From Dyadobacter bucti (GTDB lineage: Bacteria; Bacteroidota; Bacteroidia; Cytophagales; Spirosomataceae), in the NCBI RefSeq assembly GCF_005869225.1, contig NZ_SWFP01000007.1, positions 411,453 through 475,452 on the forward strand: a stretch of DNA of 64,000 nt. The letters run 5' to 3'. The number at the start of each line of letters is the position of its first letter. Within the stretch, counting starts at the first letter, position 1. The position numbers and the translations under genes were made by a program. The notes beneath the pieces are model-generated. The model was not told the origin of the DNA and searched no databases. It was given only the letters and a program-made list of their open reading frames with translations. Of this stretch, positions 50,031 through 59,116 are shown in pieces.

Positions 50031-50738
50031 TTATGAGAAGCGTTTTTCGACTTCTGATTTGAAATTACGTCCGACAGGAATCTGATGTCCGTTAATGACT
50101 ATACGGTTGCGCTCGATACGCCTGACTTTGGCCAGGGAGACAATAAAGGATTTGTGCACTCTTAAAAAATGCGTTGGAGGGAAAATTTCCTGCATCGCCT
50201 TGATCGAACCTTTGATGACAATCCTGCCCGAGCCGGTGTGAATGATCGCATAATCTTTCAGGCCCTGAATATGGGTCACATCGTCAAAATCCAGTTTTAT
50301 CCGCTGCACGCCGCTTTTTACAAAAACGGGCCCCAGTTTTTCCTCAGTAGTGTTTTGTTCTATGGCCGCGTGCTGTTCTTTCAGGGACAAGAAATCCCCG
50401 ATCTTTTCCATTGTCTGCAGAAAGCGGCTGTAAACGATGGGTTTAAGTAAAAAATCAATAACCCCCAATTCAAACCCTTCGAATGCGTAGTCCCGGTAAG
50501 CGGTGGTAAAAACCGTAACAGGAGGGTTTTCAAGTATCCTCAGGAAATCGATACCATTGAGCCCGGGCATCTCGATATCAAGAAAGAGTACGTCCGCAGC
50601 CTCATTCTCAAGATAGACGAGCGCGTCCTGAGCATTGCCAAAGTGTCTGACCGACTGCCCTGCGTCAAACCTTTTGAGATACCCTTCCAGCACTTCGCGC
50701 GCCAGCGGTTCATCATCAATAATTACACATCTGAGCAT
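50031..50738 (-). CDS. LytTR-family response regulator
   Basis: The 235-residue protein has a receiver domain with the phospho-Asp in DVLFLDIEMPGLNGIDFL (about residue 54) and FTTAYRDYAFEGFELGVIDFLLKPI, and a LytTR DNA-binding domain (about 125-235; FLRVHKSFIVSLAKVRRIERNRIVINGHQIPVGR). It is 230 bases downstream of a LytS-type kinase, on the same strand. Target genes not visible; I see no repeat pair of the efflux-operon type nearby. Confidence 0.92.
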   Translation of the reverse strand: MLRCVIIDDEPLAREVLEGYLKRFDAGQSVRHFGNAQDALVYLENEAADVLFLDIEMPGLNGIDFLRILENPPVTVFTTAYRDYAFEGFELGVIDFLLKPIVYSRFLQTMEKIGDFLSLKEQHAAIEQNTTEEKLGPVFVKSGVQRIKLDFDDVTHIQGLKDYAIIHTGSGRIVIKGSIKAMQEIFPPTHFLRVHKSFIVSLAKVRRIERNRIVINGHQIPVGRNFKSEVEKRFS

Positions 50739-50969
50739 GAGCGCTTTTCGATAACTTCATCATATTACCTCAACGAAGGTCAGCTGACAACCGCGCTGAG
50801 CCTGCATGCTCAGTGCGCTACAGAGTGTGCTGCCCGCAAAGTTTACGGGTTCGGGCGAATACCTCCCCGCCATGATCATTGAGATTGCACGTAAAACCAG
50901 CATAGCATTTTTTAAAGCTCTCATTTTTAACAATTTAAAAGTCCGCAAACTCATTTCCTACACACTTCC
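50739..50969. other. Gap between kinase and regulator
   Basis: About 230 bases. A minus-strand ORF of 64 codons (50760-50954) has a Met/Leu/Ala-rich start but no clear signal or family, so I leave it uncalled. No repeat or terminator stands out. It separates two genes that elsewhere in Bacteroidota are usually adjacent. Confidence 0.4.
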
Positions 50970-52100
50970 CTAGGAAGCAACAACCGGAGTACCCTGAAAA
51001 TTGATCTTCATGAAAGCATTGAAAACTTCCTTTTTGTCTTCGATTGTCAAAAGATACCTTCCCGGATACAAAAGTTCCAGCCGTTTCCGCAGGTTATCGA
51101 GCCCGATTCCGCCCCGGCTGTTGTTCTGATAAGCAGCAGACTTACTGTTCTCAACCGAAAATTCAATACCTGATTTGCTCACCTTGATCTTTCCGTGAAG
51201 CCAGGATTTTTCCGGCTGCCGGCTGAGGCCGTGTTTAAAAGCATTTTCAACCAGTGGCAGCAACAGCAGCGGCGCGATCTCTTTTCCGTCGGTATCACCC
51301 GAAATCTGTAAAGAAATATCCGGGCTGGTGTCGTAGCGTATTTTTTCCAGCTCAATATAATTGTTCAGATAACCGATTTCCTTGTCGAGAGGCACACTTC
51401 CGCCATCGCTGTCGTATAGCATGTACTCCATCATTTCCGAAAGTTTCAAAACAACTTCCGGCGCGAGATCGGATTTTTTGAGGGTGAGCGCGTACAGATT
51501 GTTGAGGATATTGAAAAGAAAGTGAGGGTTCACCTGCGACCGCAGGAAATTGACTTCTGCCTTTAATTTTTCAACCAGGATCCTTTGTAAAATCCTTTGC
51601 TGGGCATACCAGTCAATACTGAATTTCAGCGCGACGATCAGGCCGATGTACCATAGTGTGCTGAAAAAGTTATAGGAAATCGTTTCCAGCACAGAACTGT
51701 TCCGCAACGGCCCTATGACGTAGCCGTACAAAATATAGTCAAGCAAGCCCTGAGCAATAAGGTACATCACAATAGATGCCAGGACTAGGCTGAAATAATG
51801 CAGGTACTTCCGTTTGAGAAAATAGCGGGGTAAAAAGTAATGCAGGTTCAGATAAGCAATGCCGATGAGCAGCATGATCCTGCCGATCACACAGACCAGA
51901 AAGAAAGGAAGGGTCGCTTTATAGATAAGGTATTTTTTTTCATAAATAAAAAAGCCGGTGATCAGTATCCAGTAAACAGCATGCATCAGCGCATATTTCA
52001 CCGTAATCAGTCGGCCCGAAAACGGCATCGTTACTTGCTTTTCAAAGAAGCTCATAGAGATAAAGACTTTTCTGTAAATGAACGTAAAATAATAAAACAC
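50970..52100 (-). CDS. LytS-type sensor histidine kinase
   Basis: The 376-residue kinase has four membrane helices in the first 150 residues (about 33-50, 59-82, 95-120, 135-160), then a His_kinase domain: VNFLRSQVNPHFLFNILNNLYALT with the phospho-accepting His, LLLPLVENAFKHG, and GIGLDNLRKRLELLYPG. An alternative start is Met16 (52055), which would remove an extra Tyr/Phe-rich lead. It pairs with the LytTR regulator downstream. Confidence 0.9.
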   Translation of the reverse strand: MFYYFTFIYRKVFISMSFFEKQVTMPFSGRLITVKYALMHAVYWILITGFFIYEKKYLIYKATLPFFLVCVIGRIMLLIGIAYLNLHYFLPRYFLKRKYLHYFSLVLASIVMYLIAQGLLDYILYGYVIGPLRNSSVLETISYNFFSTLWYIGLIVALKFSIDWYAQQRILQRILVEKLKAEVNFLRSQVNPHFLFNILNNLYALTLKKSDLAPEVVLKLSEMMEYMLYDSDGGSVPLDKEIGYLNNYIELEKIRYDTSPDISLQISGDTDGKEIAPLLLLPLVENAFKHGLSRQPEKSWLHGKIKVSKSGIEFSVENSKSAAYQNNSRGGIGLDNLRKRLELLYPGRYLLTIEDKKEVFNAFMKINFQGTPVVAS

Positions 52101-52150
52101 AGGAAATTATATCGACCAACAACCGGAAAAGTAGAAGAACTTCCCAAACA

Positions 52151-52187
52151 AAATGCCCGGCGGACTTCGGAAAGTCTGCCGGGCATT
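52151..52187 (-). terminator. Terminator hairpin
   Basis: AAATGCCCGGCGGACTT (52151-52167) and AAGTCTGCCGGGCATTT (52171-52187) pair along almost their full length with a tiny loop, followed by TTTTG on the minus strand. It ends the transcript of the small secreted protein gene at 52227-52700. Confidence 0.75.
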
Positions 52188-52226
52188 TATATCATTACAA
52201 AAATCAAAAACGGATGGTTACGAGGA

Positions 52227-52700
52227 TCAAGGATTCTCAGCCTCCGCAGAATTTTTGTCTTTGTTTTTCCGCTTTTTCGAATCCTTCCGTTTCGGTTCAG
52301 CCGGAGTACTTACGGCCGAAGAGCCTTTATTTTCCATAGTAGCCGAGTCCGCATTTTCCTGCACAGGTATGGTGCTGCCTGCGGTACCCGTAGCCAAAGG
52401 CCATGCGGATGTGCCCTGAGCACTGCTACCCTGTGTTTGCATCGTAGTTTCCGACCGGCTTGTGCCCGATGTGGAATCAGCGGTTTCGGGTTTTACAACG
52501 CCGGTATTGCTTTGCTGATCGCGGCTGCTCCCCGCTGTGCCCGTGCTTTGGGGCCAGGCGGAGGTACCTTGCGCGCTGCTGCCTTGTGTTTGGGTGGCAT
52601 CAGGAGTTGTCTGAGCCGGCTTGTCTGTGTTCGACTGTGCGTACAATAACCCGCCTGAAATCAGCAGGAACATTGCGGCAGTAGTGATTATAGTTTTCAT
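52227..52700 (-). CDS. Secreted low-complexity repeat protein
   Basis: The 157-residue protein has a signal peptide (MKTIITTAAMFLLISGGLLYA) and then a low-complexity Ser/Thr/Gly/Gln region with two copies of a unit like TQGSSAQGTSAWP.(S/A)TGTAGS (about 41-61 and 90-110), separated by a charged linker, and a Lys-rich C-terminus (PKRKDSKKRKNKDKN). This looks like a disordered, exported surface or envelope protein of unknown role. It might be glycosylated on the many Ser/Thr, but that is guesswork. Confidence 0.65.
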   Translation of the reverse strand: MKTIITTAAMFLLISGGLLYAQSNTDKPAQTTPDATQTQGSSAQGTSAWPQSTGTAGSSRDQQSNTGVVKPETADSTSGTSRSETTMQTQGSSAQGTSAWPLATGTAGSTIPVQENADSATMENKGSSAVSTPAEPKRKDSKKRKNKDKNSAEAENP

Positions 52701-52800
52701 TTTACAGGTTTTTACTTGATGAATTTTGCATTACATCAACCTGTATAAAATTATTGTTCCAGCAGACCGCAGGTCCTTCAAATGAAGCGGAAACCTGGTT

Positions 52801-53724
52801 TCACTTTTTCTTTTTGAATTTCGGAGGCTGTACATACAGCTCCACAGAAGCCGAAAGGCCGGAAGTTTTCAACGGTGTCGCGCCTGCGATCAGCCTGTTG
52901 CTGATATTTTTCCGGTAGCCGCCAAATACTTCCACGCCGGCATATTTCCCCAGTCTCCGGTTATAAGAAAGCCCCATGTCGATATCAACCCGGCGGCAGA
53001 CAGCGGGATTATTGCTATTGATTTCGTGGATGTAGTAAGTTCTGGTAACCGATTCGGCCTTGACATACAGGATATCCCAGGGTGAAAGATTATTGCGCCA
53101 CGCGATCTTTTTGGGGAGCATCATTTCAATGCCGCCGCGCTCGGAGTAATTGTAATTAAATATAAAAACAGGCAAAACCGTGACCCTGAAACTCTTGTTC
53201 ATCATCACTCCTGCACCGATCTCCTTGTTGGGGGATTTTTTGCGTAAAAATGTTGCGGAAACCGTGTAATTGATCGGAATTTCGGAGGCCGACAGCTCCG
53301 AAAAATTACCGCTCTTATTGATATGCGATGTAAAAATCAGCCAGGACAAACTGTCTGTTTTTACCAGCGCATTTACATCCAGACCATAGGTTCTCAGATC
53401 CCAGTTGGACATATTATCCACAGGATTTTCTCCTGATGATTTGAATTCCAGCTGCTCCGTGCGGTAGTTGGGACCTAGAATTACAGTTACTTTTTCTTTG
53501 TGGACCACGGGAATCCAGGCTCTCAAATAATATTCATCTTGGGTAAATGTCTTTCTGCCGGCTCCCGGAAAGCTATATACCTTGCCCGGCGCATGCGAAT
53601 GCCGCATGGTCAGCCACTTGGAAGGCGCCATTCCGGCGAGGCCTGGTTTCAGAGATTGGGAAACAGCAGTTACACTCAGAAGCGTAAGGAAAACAATAAT
53701 GGTGTCCCGATTACTGAATTGCAT
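52801..53724 (-). CDS. Outer-membrane beta-barrel protein, DUF6268-like
   Basis: The 307-residue exported protein (signal MQFSNRDTIIVFLTLLSVTAVSQ) is beta-strand-rich: EYYLRAWIPVVHKEKVTVILGPNYRTEQLEF, GAGVMMNKSFRVTVLPVFIFNYNYSERGGIEMMLP, VDIDMGLSYNRRLGKYAGVEVFGGYRKN, VELYVQPPKFKKKK. The alternating pattern and 'DEYYLRAWIPV' fit DUF6268 outer-membrane barrels of Bacteroidota. No function is known for these. It is 100 bases after the secreted repeat gene on the same strand. Confidence 0.75.
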   Translation of the reverse strand: MQFSNRDTIIVFLTLLSVTAVSQSLKPGLAGMAPSKWLTMRHSHAPGKVYSFPGAGRKTFTQDEYYLRAWIPVVHKEKVTVILGPNYRTEQLEFKSSGENPVDNMSNWDLRTYGLDVNALVKTDSLSWLIFTSHINKSGNFSELSASEIPINYTVSATFLRKKSPNKEIGAGVMMNKSFRVTVLPVFIFNYNYSERGGIEMMLPKKIAWRNNLSPWDILYVKAESVTRTYYIHEINSNNPAVCRRVDIDMGLSYNRRLGKYAGVEVFGGYRKNISNRLIAGATPLKTSGLSASVELYVQPPKFKKKK

Positions 53725-53989
53725 GAATAGGATCTAAAAAGTTGGATTTACTGAACCGGAACGCGCATTTCTATCTGCCTGACCATTCCAAAACACCAGC
53801 AGATAACGGAAGCATTAAATTGTTTATTATGAGTGGTTAACAGCATTTATTTTCCAATAAGTTCCAGATTATCCTTCAAAGGCACAATCCGGTTACTTTT
53901 TAACTATTCCGCGAAAACATTCATCCCGGATGCATGCATTGGCATGGAAATGGATGACTTATATTAAATTTACATGTTTACTCGACCTG

Positions 53990-54697
53990 ATGCAAACGTC
54001 AAAGACAAAAATATTTCTCTCCATTTTTCTCACGCTATGCTTTTGCCAAGGTTTTAGCCAGGATGTGGAGCATAACGCCTGGCTTTTCTGGTCGCATCAG
54101 CAGAAAATAGGAGAAAGATGGCAATTGAGTTCGGACGTACAGGTACGTTCTGCCGATAACCTGGATTACGTCAATACGCTTTTGATCCGCCCGGGGATCG
54201 GTTATAAAATTGCTGCCAATCAGACCCTTACACTCGGATATACCTATTTTGGAACCTGGGAAAAAGAAAACAGCGGCAGGGTTTACGAACATGAGAACCG
54301 CATTTTCGAACAGTTCCAGATTGAGAACGAAATCAAAAAAGTGGAGATCACCAATCGGCTTCGTTATGAGCAGCGGTTTATGTACCAGCAGTACCATCGG
54401 ATTTTTACCCAACGGCTGAGACATTACCTCATGGTGCAGGTGCCGTTACTGGCCGATCCCCTATTCACCAAAGGTCTTTATACTGCTTTCCAAAATGAGA
54501 TATTTCTCAATATTCAGGGCCAGGAACATCTCACCAAACGAACCTTTGATCAAAACAGGACTTATCTGGGTCTGGGCTACCGCTTCTCTCAGGAGCTCGA
54601 AATGGAAGGCGGTTATATGTTCCGTTACATCATTGCTGAGGAAAATACGAACGTGCGCAACAATATTTTTCAGATTTCGGTCAGGACATCATTTTGA
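53990..54697 (+). CDS. DUF2490 outer-membrane protein
   Basis: The 235-residue protein begins with a signal peptide (MQTSKTKIFLSIFLTLCFCQGFS; I start at ATG 53990, which gives this lead). The mature part has the DUF2490 pattern: EHNAWLFWSHQQKIGERWQLSSDVQVRSAD...LLIRPGIGYKI, TLGYTYFGTW, RLRYEQRFMYQ, GYRFSQELEMEGGYMFRYI. These are outer-membrane beta-barrels with unknown function. It converges with the SelA-like gene. Confidence 0.85.
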   Translation: MQTSKTKIFLSIFLTLCFCQGFSQDVEHNAWLFWSHQQKIGERWQLSSDVQVRSADNLDYVNTLLIRPGIGYKIAANQTLTLGYTYFGTWEKENSGRVYEHENRIFEQFQIENEIKKVEITNRLRYEQRFMYQQYHRIFTQRLRHYLMVQVPLLADPLFTKGLYTAFQNEIFLNIQGQEHLTKRTFDQNRTYLGLGYRFSQELEMEGGYMFRYIIAEENTNVRNNIFQISVRTSF

Positions 54698-54708
54698 CCA
54701 GCGTCCGG

Positions 54709-55995
54709 TCAGGAGACTTTTGATGCCGTCTGCAGTTCTTCCCGGATTCTTTTCGCTACGATCTTGTCTTCCCCCGGCTGCAGCATCCAGGCAGTAACCC
54801 GGATCAGATTGCCCCCTTTCAATGTTTCGGCCACCGCTGGGTCCACGGAATCGGAACCGGCCTGGTAATGGTACAAAGGCAAACCTGAGAAACCAGCTTC
54901 AATAGACGGGTTCCCGAAACGCAGCCTGTCACGCATTTCCCGGCCGGTCAGTTTTACGATGTTGTCGTCCCAGTTGATCGTCAGCGTGGGCGTAATATTC
55001 CCCAGTTCGGGCACGGTCACTTTGGTCGTAATTCCTTTGATGTCCTTTACTGCGTTTTCAATCCGTGCAATACTGGCTTCCCATCCTTTCCATTCCCTAT
55101 CATGATCACCGGACACGAATTTTTCCAAAGCGACATACATTCCCAGAATTTCTTCCTTATTTACTTTATGCCCGCGTGCCACCGTAAAACCACGCGGCGG
55201 GGAGTTCAGCCTTGCAGCCTCGATCAGGTTTTTTCTCCCCATCAATATCCCGGCGCTCTGAGGCCCGCGCATCGCTTTTCCGCCTGAGATAAATACCAGA
55301 TCAAAACCCATTTCATTGAATTTCCAGAGATTTGAAACCGGGGGCACGTCGGCGGCAATGTCGATAGACGTAGGAATATTGTGTTTTTTGCCCAAAGCCA
55401 ACCATTCTTCATGCGTGATCTTCCCTGCATTGGCCTGGATATTCAGGAAATGAAGCATGGCCGTTTTTTCGTTGATCGCCTTTTCCACATCCTCGATCGT
55501 TTCCACTTCCACCACCGTGCAGCCCGTATTCAAAAAAGCATGGTTGTATCTTTCATTATGGGATTTCTGGCATATTACTTCCGATTTCATTCCTGTTCCC
55601 GCCAGATGCGGCAGCTGTTCCACCTTGTTGACATCGAGCCCGGTCAACACGCCGGCAAGTCCGAGCGTCATGGCGGAAAATGCGCCGCAGGTGACCATAG
55701 CAGCCTCTGAACGAACCAGTCTGGCAATCTTTTCCCCTACCTTATCCTGCACTTCATCGATCATGCAGAAATGCCGCGAAGTACTTTCAATCGTTTCCAC
55801 CACCTCGTCCTGCATAATACAGCCCGACATATAAGTGAGCGTTCCGGCTGCATTGATAAAGGAGCGGATACCCAATTCCTGAATAATATCCCTTTTCTTT
55901 CGGGCTGGTGAAGATATGGCGCCGGCCTGGCTTATGGGCAAAGCACCGATCAGGGGCAATGTAGAAAGGCCTTTTAAGAGTTTTCTGCGTTTCAT
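54709..55995 (-). CDS. SelA-like PLP-dependent enzyme, exported
   Basis: The 428-residue protein (start at Met in MKRRKLLKG) has a twin-Arg-like lead and hydrophobic core (LLKGLSTLPLIGALPISQAGA), then a SelA-like aminotransferase-fold enzyme: IRSFINAAGTLTYMSG, TCGAFSAMTLGLAGVLTG, SIDIAADVPPVSNLWKFNEMGFDLVFISGGKAMRGPQSAG with the PLP Lys in GGKAMRG. Relatives are D-glucosaminate-6-phosphate ammonia-lyases and unassigned PLP lyases. An exported PLP enzyme is unusual. It follows the sulfatase by 36 bases (12 to the upstream start). Confidence 0.85.
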   Translation of the reverse strand: MKRRKLLKGLSTLPLIGALPISQAGAISSPARKKRDIIQELGIRSFINAAGTLTYMSGCIMQDEVVETIESTSRHFCMIDEVQDKVGEKIARLVRSEAAMVTCGAFSAMTLGLAGVLTGLDVNKVEQLPHLAGTGMKSEVICQKSHNERYNHAFLNTGCTVVEVETIEDVEKAINEKTAMLHFLNIQANAGKITHEEWLALGKKHNIPTSIDIAADVPPVSNLWKFNEMGFDLVFISGGKAMRGPQSAGILMGRKNLIEAARLNSPPRGFTVARGHKVNKEEILGMYVALEKFVSGDHDREWKGWEASIARIENAVKDIKGITTKVTVPELGNITPTLTINWDDNIVKLTGREMRDRLRFGNPSIEAGFSGLPLYHYQAGSDSVDPAVAETLKGGNLIRVTAWMLQPGEDKIVAKRIREELQTASKVS

Positions 55996-56031
55996 GGGTT
56001 CAGGTTTATAAAAGCCCAATTTACGCAGTAA

Positions 56032-57588
56032 TTATTTACGCGCCACCTCATCGGGCCAGACCACTGCCTTGCCGGTATTTTTGAAAACCGGCCACTGTAC
56101 GTCCCATTTTTTCAACTGAGCAGTAAAGAGACCCGCCAACTCCTTTACTTTCCCCGGATTTTGGGCAGCCAGATCATGCAATTCCCCAATGTCATCTTTC
56201 AGGTTATACAATTCCAGCTTTTGTTTGCGGTAATCGTAAATCAATTTCCAGTCGCCTTTTCTGAAAGCACTCGCATAATGGATATTGGGGCCTTCGGCAG
56301 GGATCCAGCGGTTAGGATGGTGCCACACGAGCGCTCGGTTATCGTCTTTCAGTGCTGGATTTTTGAATAAAGGCAAAAAGCTTTTTCCGTCGACCTGCTG
56401 TACCAGTTTCGGGTTTTTCACCCCGGCGATATCAAGGATGGTCGGGAAAAAATCTTCAATGATCACATATTGGTCCGTAACACTTCCAGGCTTGATCACC
56501 CCCGGCCAGCGAGCCAGCATCGGCTCCCGGATACCACCTTCATATACAGAACCTTTGCCTGCTTTGAGCGGCAGATTGTGCGTCCAGGCCTGGCCGCCGC
56601 GTGCAGGCGTAGTGCTCAGCCCGCCATTGTCCGACATAAACAGGATCACGGTATTGTCGGCAATTTTATTTTTATCCAAAAAACCCAGTACATCCCCCAG
56701 GCTTTTGTCCATCCCCTCGACCAGGGAGGCATATTTGGCCTCCGTACTATCCAACCCTGCTTTCAGGTATTTATCGATAAAACGTTGGTCGGCATCCAGC
56801 GGGATATGGATCGCGTAATGTGCGAGATATAAAAAAAACGGCTGTTTGGCCTTCACAGGTTTTTCAAGAGCGGCGAGCGCCTCAGTCGTGATGGCGTCGG
56901 TCAGGAAAACATCTGTACCATGGTATTTTCCGAGACCCTGCACCGCATTGCGGTTGGGTTTGCCGTTCACACGCTTGTCATAATTATTCTTGCCAAGATA
57001 ACTCGCCGGATGCCCGATTTCATTTCCCGCTATATTCACCTGAAACCCTACATTTTCAGGATCCGAGCCTGGCGTCCCGGCCGATCCGAAATGTGCCTTG
57101 CCGCTATGGACCGTATAGTAACCATGCTGGCTCAAAACAGCCGGCAAAGCAGTGCCGTGAAATGTATGCTCCACGCCTGCCACCGGGCTGAAACCATTGA
57201 TATTCCAGTCGACCGGATTGAGATCGGCATCGGGATGGTCGGTGTTTTTATTCCTGTCCGGGGAAGTCCAGTGGGTAACACGGTGGTGGGCGGCATTCAC
57301 GCCGGTGATGAGGCTTACCCTCGACGGTGTACAAACTGGCATCGCGTAAGCATTGGTAAACTTCAGACCTTCTTTCGCCAGGCGCTCCATATTCGGTGTA
57401 TGGTACCGCTTGTTGAAATCGGTCACCTTATCCCAGAAAGGAACAGACGTATCCTGCCAGCCCATGTCATCCACGAAAAAGACGATGATATTCGGCGAAG
57501 ATTTTTCTGATTGTCCGTAAGAATACACTCCCCACGCCAGCAGTAAAGCCAGCATGGGGAGCGCTTTGTATTTGTTTGTAACCATCAT
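56032..57588 (-). CDS. Sulfatase (type I, Cys-type formylglycine)
   Basis: The 518-residue exported protein has the sulfatase signature Cys86-Thr-Pro-Ser-Arg90 in MPVCTPSRVSLITG, the Cys being turned into formylglycine, preceded by the metal residues Asp40-Asp41 (VDDMGWQD). Later marks are HGTALPAVLSQHGYYTVHSGKAHFG, LFMSDNGGLSTTP and WPGVIKPGS. It removes sulfate esters, in Bacteroidota often from polysaccharides. The start codon is one base after the stop of a SusD remnant, so it sat in a glycan-use operon. Needs an anaerobic or FGE-type maturase encoded elsewhere. Confidence 0.92.
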   Translation of the reverse strand: MMVTNKYKALPMLALLLAWGVYSYGQSEKSSPNIIVFFVDDMGWQDTSVPFWDKVTDFNKRYHTPNMERLAKEGLKFTNAYAMPVCTPSRVSLITGVNAAHHRVTHWTSPDRNKNTDHPDADLNPVDWNINGFSPVAGVEHTFHGTALPAVLSQHGYYTVHSGKAHFGSAGTPGSDPENVGFQVNIAGNEIGHPASYLGKNNYDKRVNGKPNRNAVQGLGKYHGTDVFLTDAITTEALAALEKPVKAKQPFFLYLAHYAIHIPLDADQRFIDKYLKAGLDSTEAKYASLVEGMDKSLGDVLGFLDKNKIADNTVILFMSDNGGLSTTPARGGQAWTHNLPLKAGKGSVYEGGIREPMLARWPGVIKPGSVTDQYVIIEDFFPTILDIAGVKNPKLVQQVDGKSFLPLFKNPALKDDNRALVWHHPNRWIPAEGPNIHYASAFRKGDWKLIYDYRKQKLELYNLKDDIGELHDLAAQNPGKVKELAGLFTAQLKKWDVQWPVFKNTGKAVVWPDEVARK

Positions 57589-57589
57589 T

Positions 57590-57857
57590 TTATTTTAGAT
57601 TGGGGTTCCGGTCGATTTCGCTTTGCGGTAAAGGGAAAAGAACCTGGTAATCGAATGCTACTTTTCGTCCCGCCCGGGCAAGGTCTATAAATTCCCCATG
57701 TCTTATCAAATCCTGCAGGCAAAGTTCTTCCGGGAAAAACGCCCATCCTCTTTCTTTTAATATAAGCGCTCAACAGCTCTTTGGATACAAAATCGCACGT
57801 TTTCAGAAAGGTAACCCCAGCTATTGCCCTCACCTGGTTGATCAGTTTGATCGCTTC
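57590..57857 (-). pseudogene. SusD C-terminal remnant with frameshift
   Basis: Read on the minus strand from 57857, EAIKLINQVRAIAGVTFLK matches the SusD EAINLINQVRARAG region; after a one-base shift near 57780 the frame continues ALILKERGWAFFPE...LARAGRKVAFDYQVLFPLPQSEIDRNPNLK and stops at 57592-57590, matching the SusD C-terminus. The N-terminal 350 or so residues are missing. SusD is the glycan-binding outer-membrane lipoprotein of Sus systems. Only a deleted, shifted tail remains, right before the sulfatase. Confidence 0.8.
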
Positions 57858-58533
57858 CTAGCCGTCAGTTCATCCGCAACGAATTTGACAAATTCTTCCT
57901 TGTCAGCCCGGGAAGGCCTGTCTTCGCTGTCGCTCACGCTACTGTACGAGCCCCGGATCGTGATCGTAACACCGCCAACGTCCAATAATTTGTATATAAT
58001 TAAATTTCAAATAAAAGAGCAAACCTATGATCTAGCAATTTGGTAGACAAATGAAGTAACTTTTTGCAACTGGCAATACTGCGTATAACATTTGGATCTG
58101 GGAGATCAAATCAATAACCAGTCGGTTAATTTAATTGGCGGAGCTATTTTGGACAAAAAAATATCTTCCATGAAGATCATGGAAGATATCTGCATTATTT
58201 ACTCAACGTTCCTCTATTACTTAACCTTAAAACTCTTACATTCAAATCGACTAAACCTGAATGTGTGAACAAGCTTCGGCTCATAATAATGATCAAATAT
58301 GTGCACAATAAAATTTTCAACAACAATGTAATGAGCCTCCGGCGCCTTCGGGTGAACGTTCGGAAAAATCAGGGGAAAAACACCCCCTCAAAACTGCACG
58401 TTGAAGTAAAATATGAGGGAGCCGGGAAAGTAGTTTTCCTTAGGCTTATTCTTGTTTGGTATCAGTTATTCACATATATTATGCCGCTTTAAATGAGGCG
58501 CTGCAGTTAGCAATTATTCTTAATTCTATAAAA
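57858..58533. other. Decayed sequence upstream of SusD remnant
   Basis: A minus-strand frame over 58013-57846 reads LLDVGGVTITIRGSYSSVSDSED... and DKEEFVKFVADELTARK, without a start codon; I do not recognise it. A perfect 12-base-arm hairpin (58161-58189) followed by seven T on the minus strand is a terminator. The rest, up to the subunit-3 gene, has no supported gene. Deletion of a susCD pair would explain this. Confidence 0.45.
58161..58189 (-). terminator. Minus-strand terminator
   Basis: ATATCTTCCATG (58161-58172) pairs perfectly with CATGGAAGATAT (58178-58189), and on the minus strand TTTTTTT follows. No minus-strand gene remains upstream of it, which suits loss of a gene to its right. 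Confidence 0.8.
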
Positions 58534-59064
58534 ATGAACCGTAGAGAAGCTGTTCAAAAGATTACCTTCCTGATGGGAGGGGTCATTTCAGCCCCGTTGA
58601 TGGCCGGCATCATGGGTGAACGATTAAATTTCGGGGCGTCCGTTCCGGTATCCCCCGAACAGGAGGCGCTGTTAGCCGAAGTCGCAGATGTGATTATCCC
58701 CACTACCACTACACCCGGCGCGAAAGCAGCTGGTGCAGAGAAATTTATCACCAGGGTGATGCGCGATTGCTATGAGGCAGCCGACCAGGAGAAATTCTAT
58801 ACGGGACTGGCCAGAGTAAACAGCCTTGGAAAAGAATTGTACGGCAAGGATTTCGCTGCCTTGGACGCTTCCCAGAAAAAAGAAGTGGTTACCAAAACTA
58901 CCACTGCCGACAAACCATTCTTTCTTCAGATGAAAGGACTGACCGTCACGGCCTATTTCACTTCTGAAATCGGGGCTACACAGGCACTCGATTACCTGCC
59001 GATCCCGGGTCGTTTTGAAGGTTCATGGCCTATGCCGAAAGGACAGAAATCCTGGGCATTATAA
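58534..59064 (+). CDS. Gluconate 2-dehydrogenase subunit 3 family protein
   Basis: The 176-residue protein begins at MNRREAVQKITFLMGG (ATG 58534), a twin-Arg-like lead with a hydrophobic core, and has the subunit 3 pattern: LLAEVADVIIPTTTTPGAKAAGAEKFI, TRVMRDCY, QKKEVVTKTT, FFLQMKGLTVTAYFTSEIGATQAL, PGRFEGSWP. This small subunit partners the GMC oxidoreductase encoded 52 bases downstream and probably carries the folded complex across the membrane by the Tat route. The same pair is common in Bacteroidota. Confidence 0.9.
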   Translation: MNRREAVQKITFLMGGVISAPLMAGIMGERLNFGASVPVSPEQEALLAEVADVIIPTTTTPGAKAAGAEKFITRVMRDCYEAADQEKFYTGLARVNSLGKELYGKDFAALDASQKKEVVTKTTTADKPFFLQMKGLTVTAYFTSEIGATQALDYLPIPGRFEGSWPMPKGQKSWAL

Positions 59065-59116
59065 CTAATTCATTATGCAAAATAATGACCTACCCTGACT
59101 AAAAAACTCTTGTATA

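Noticed and set aside
50760..50954. 64-codon minus-strand ORF between the LytS and LytTR genes
   Set aside because: No signal peptide, family pattern or promoter; could be chance.
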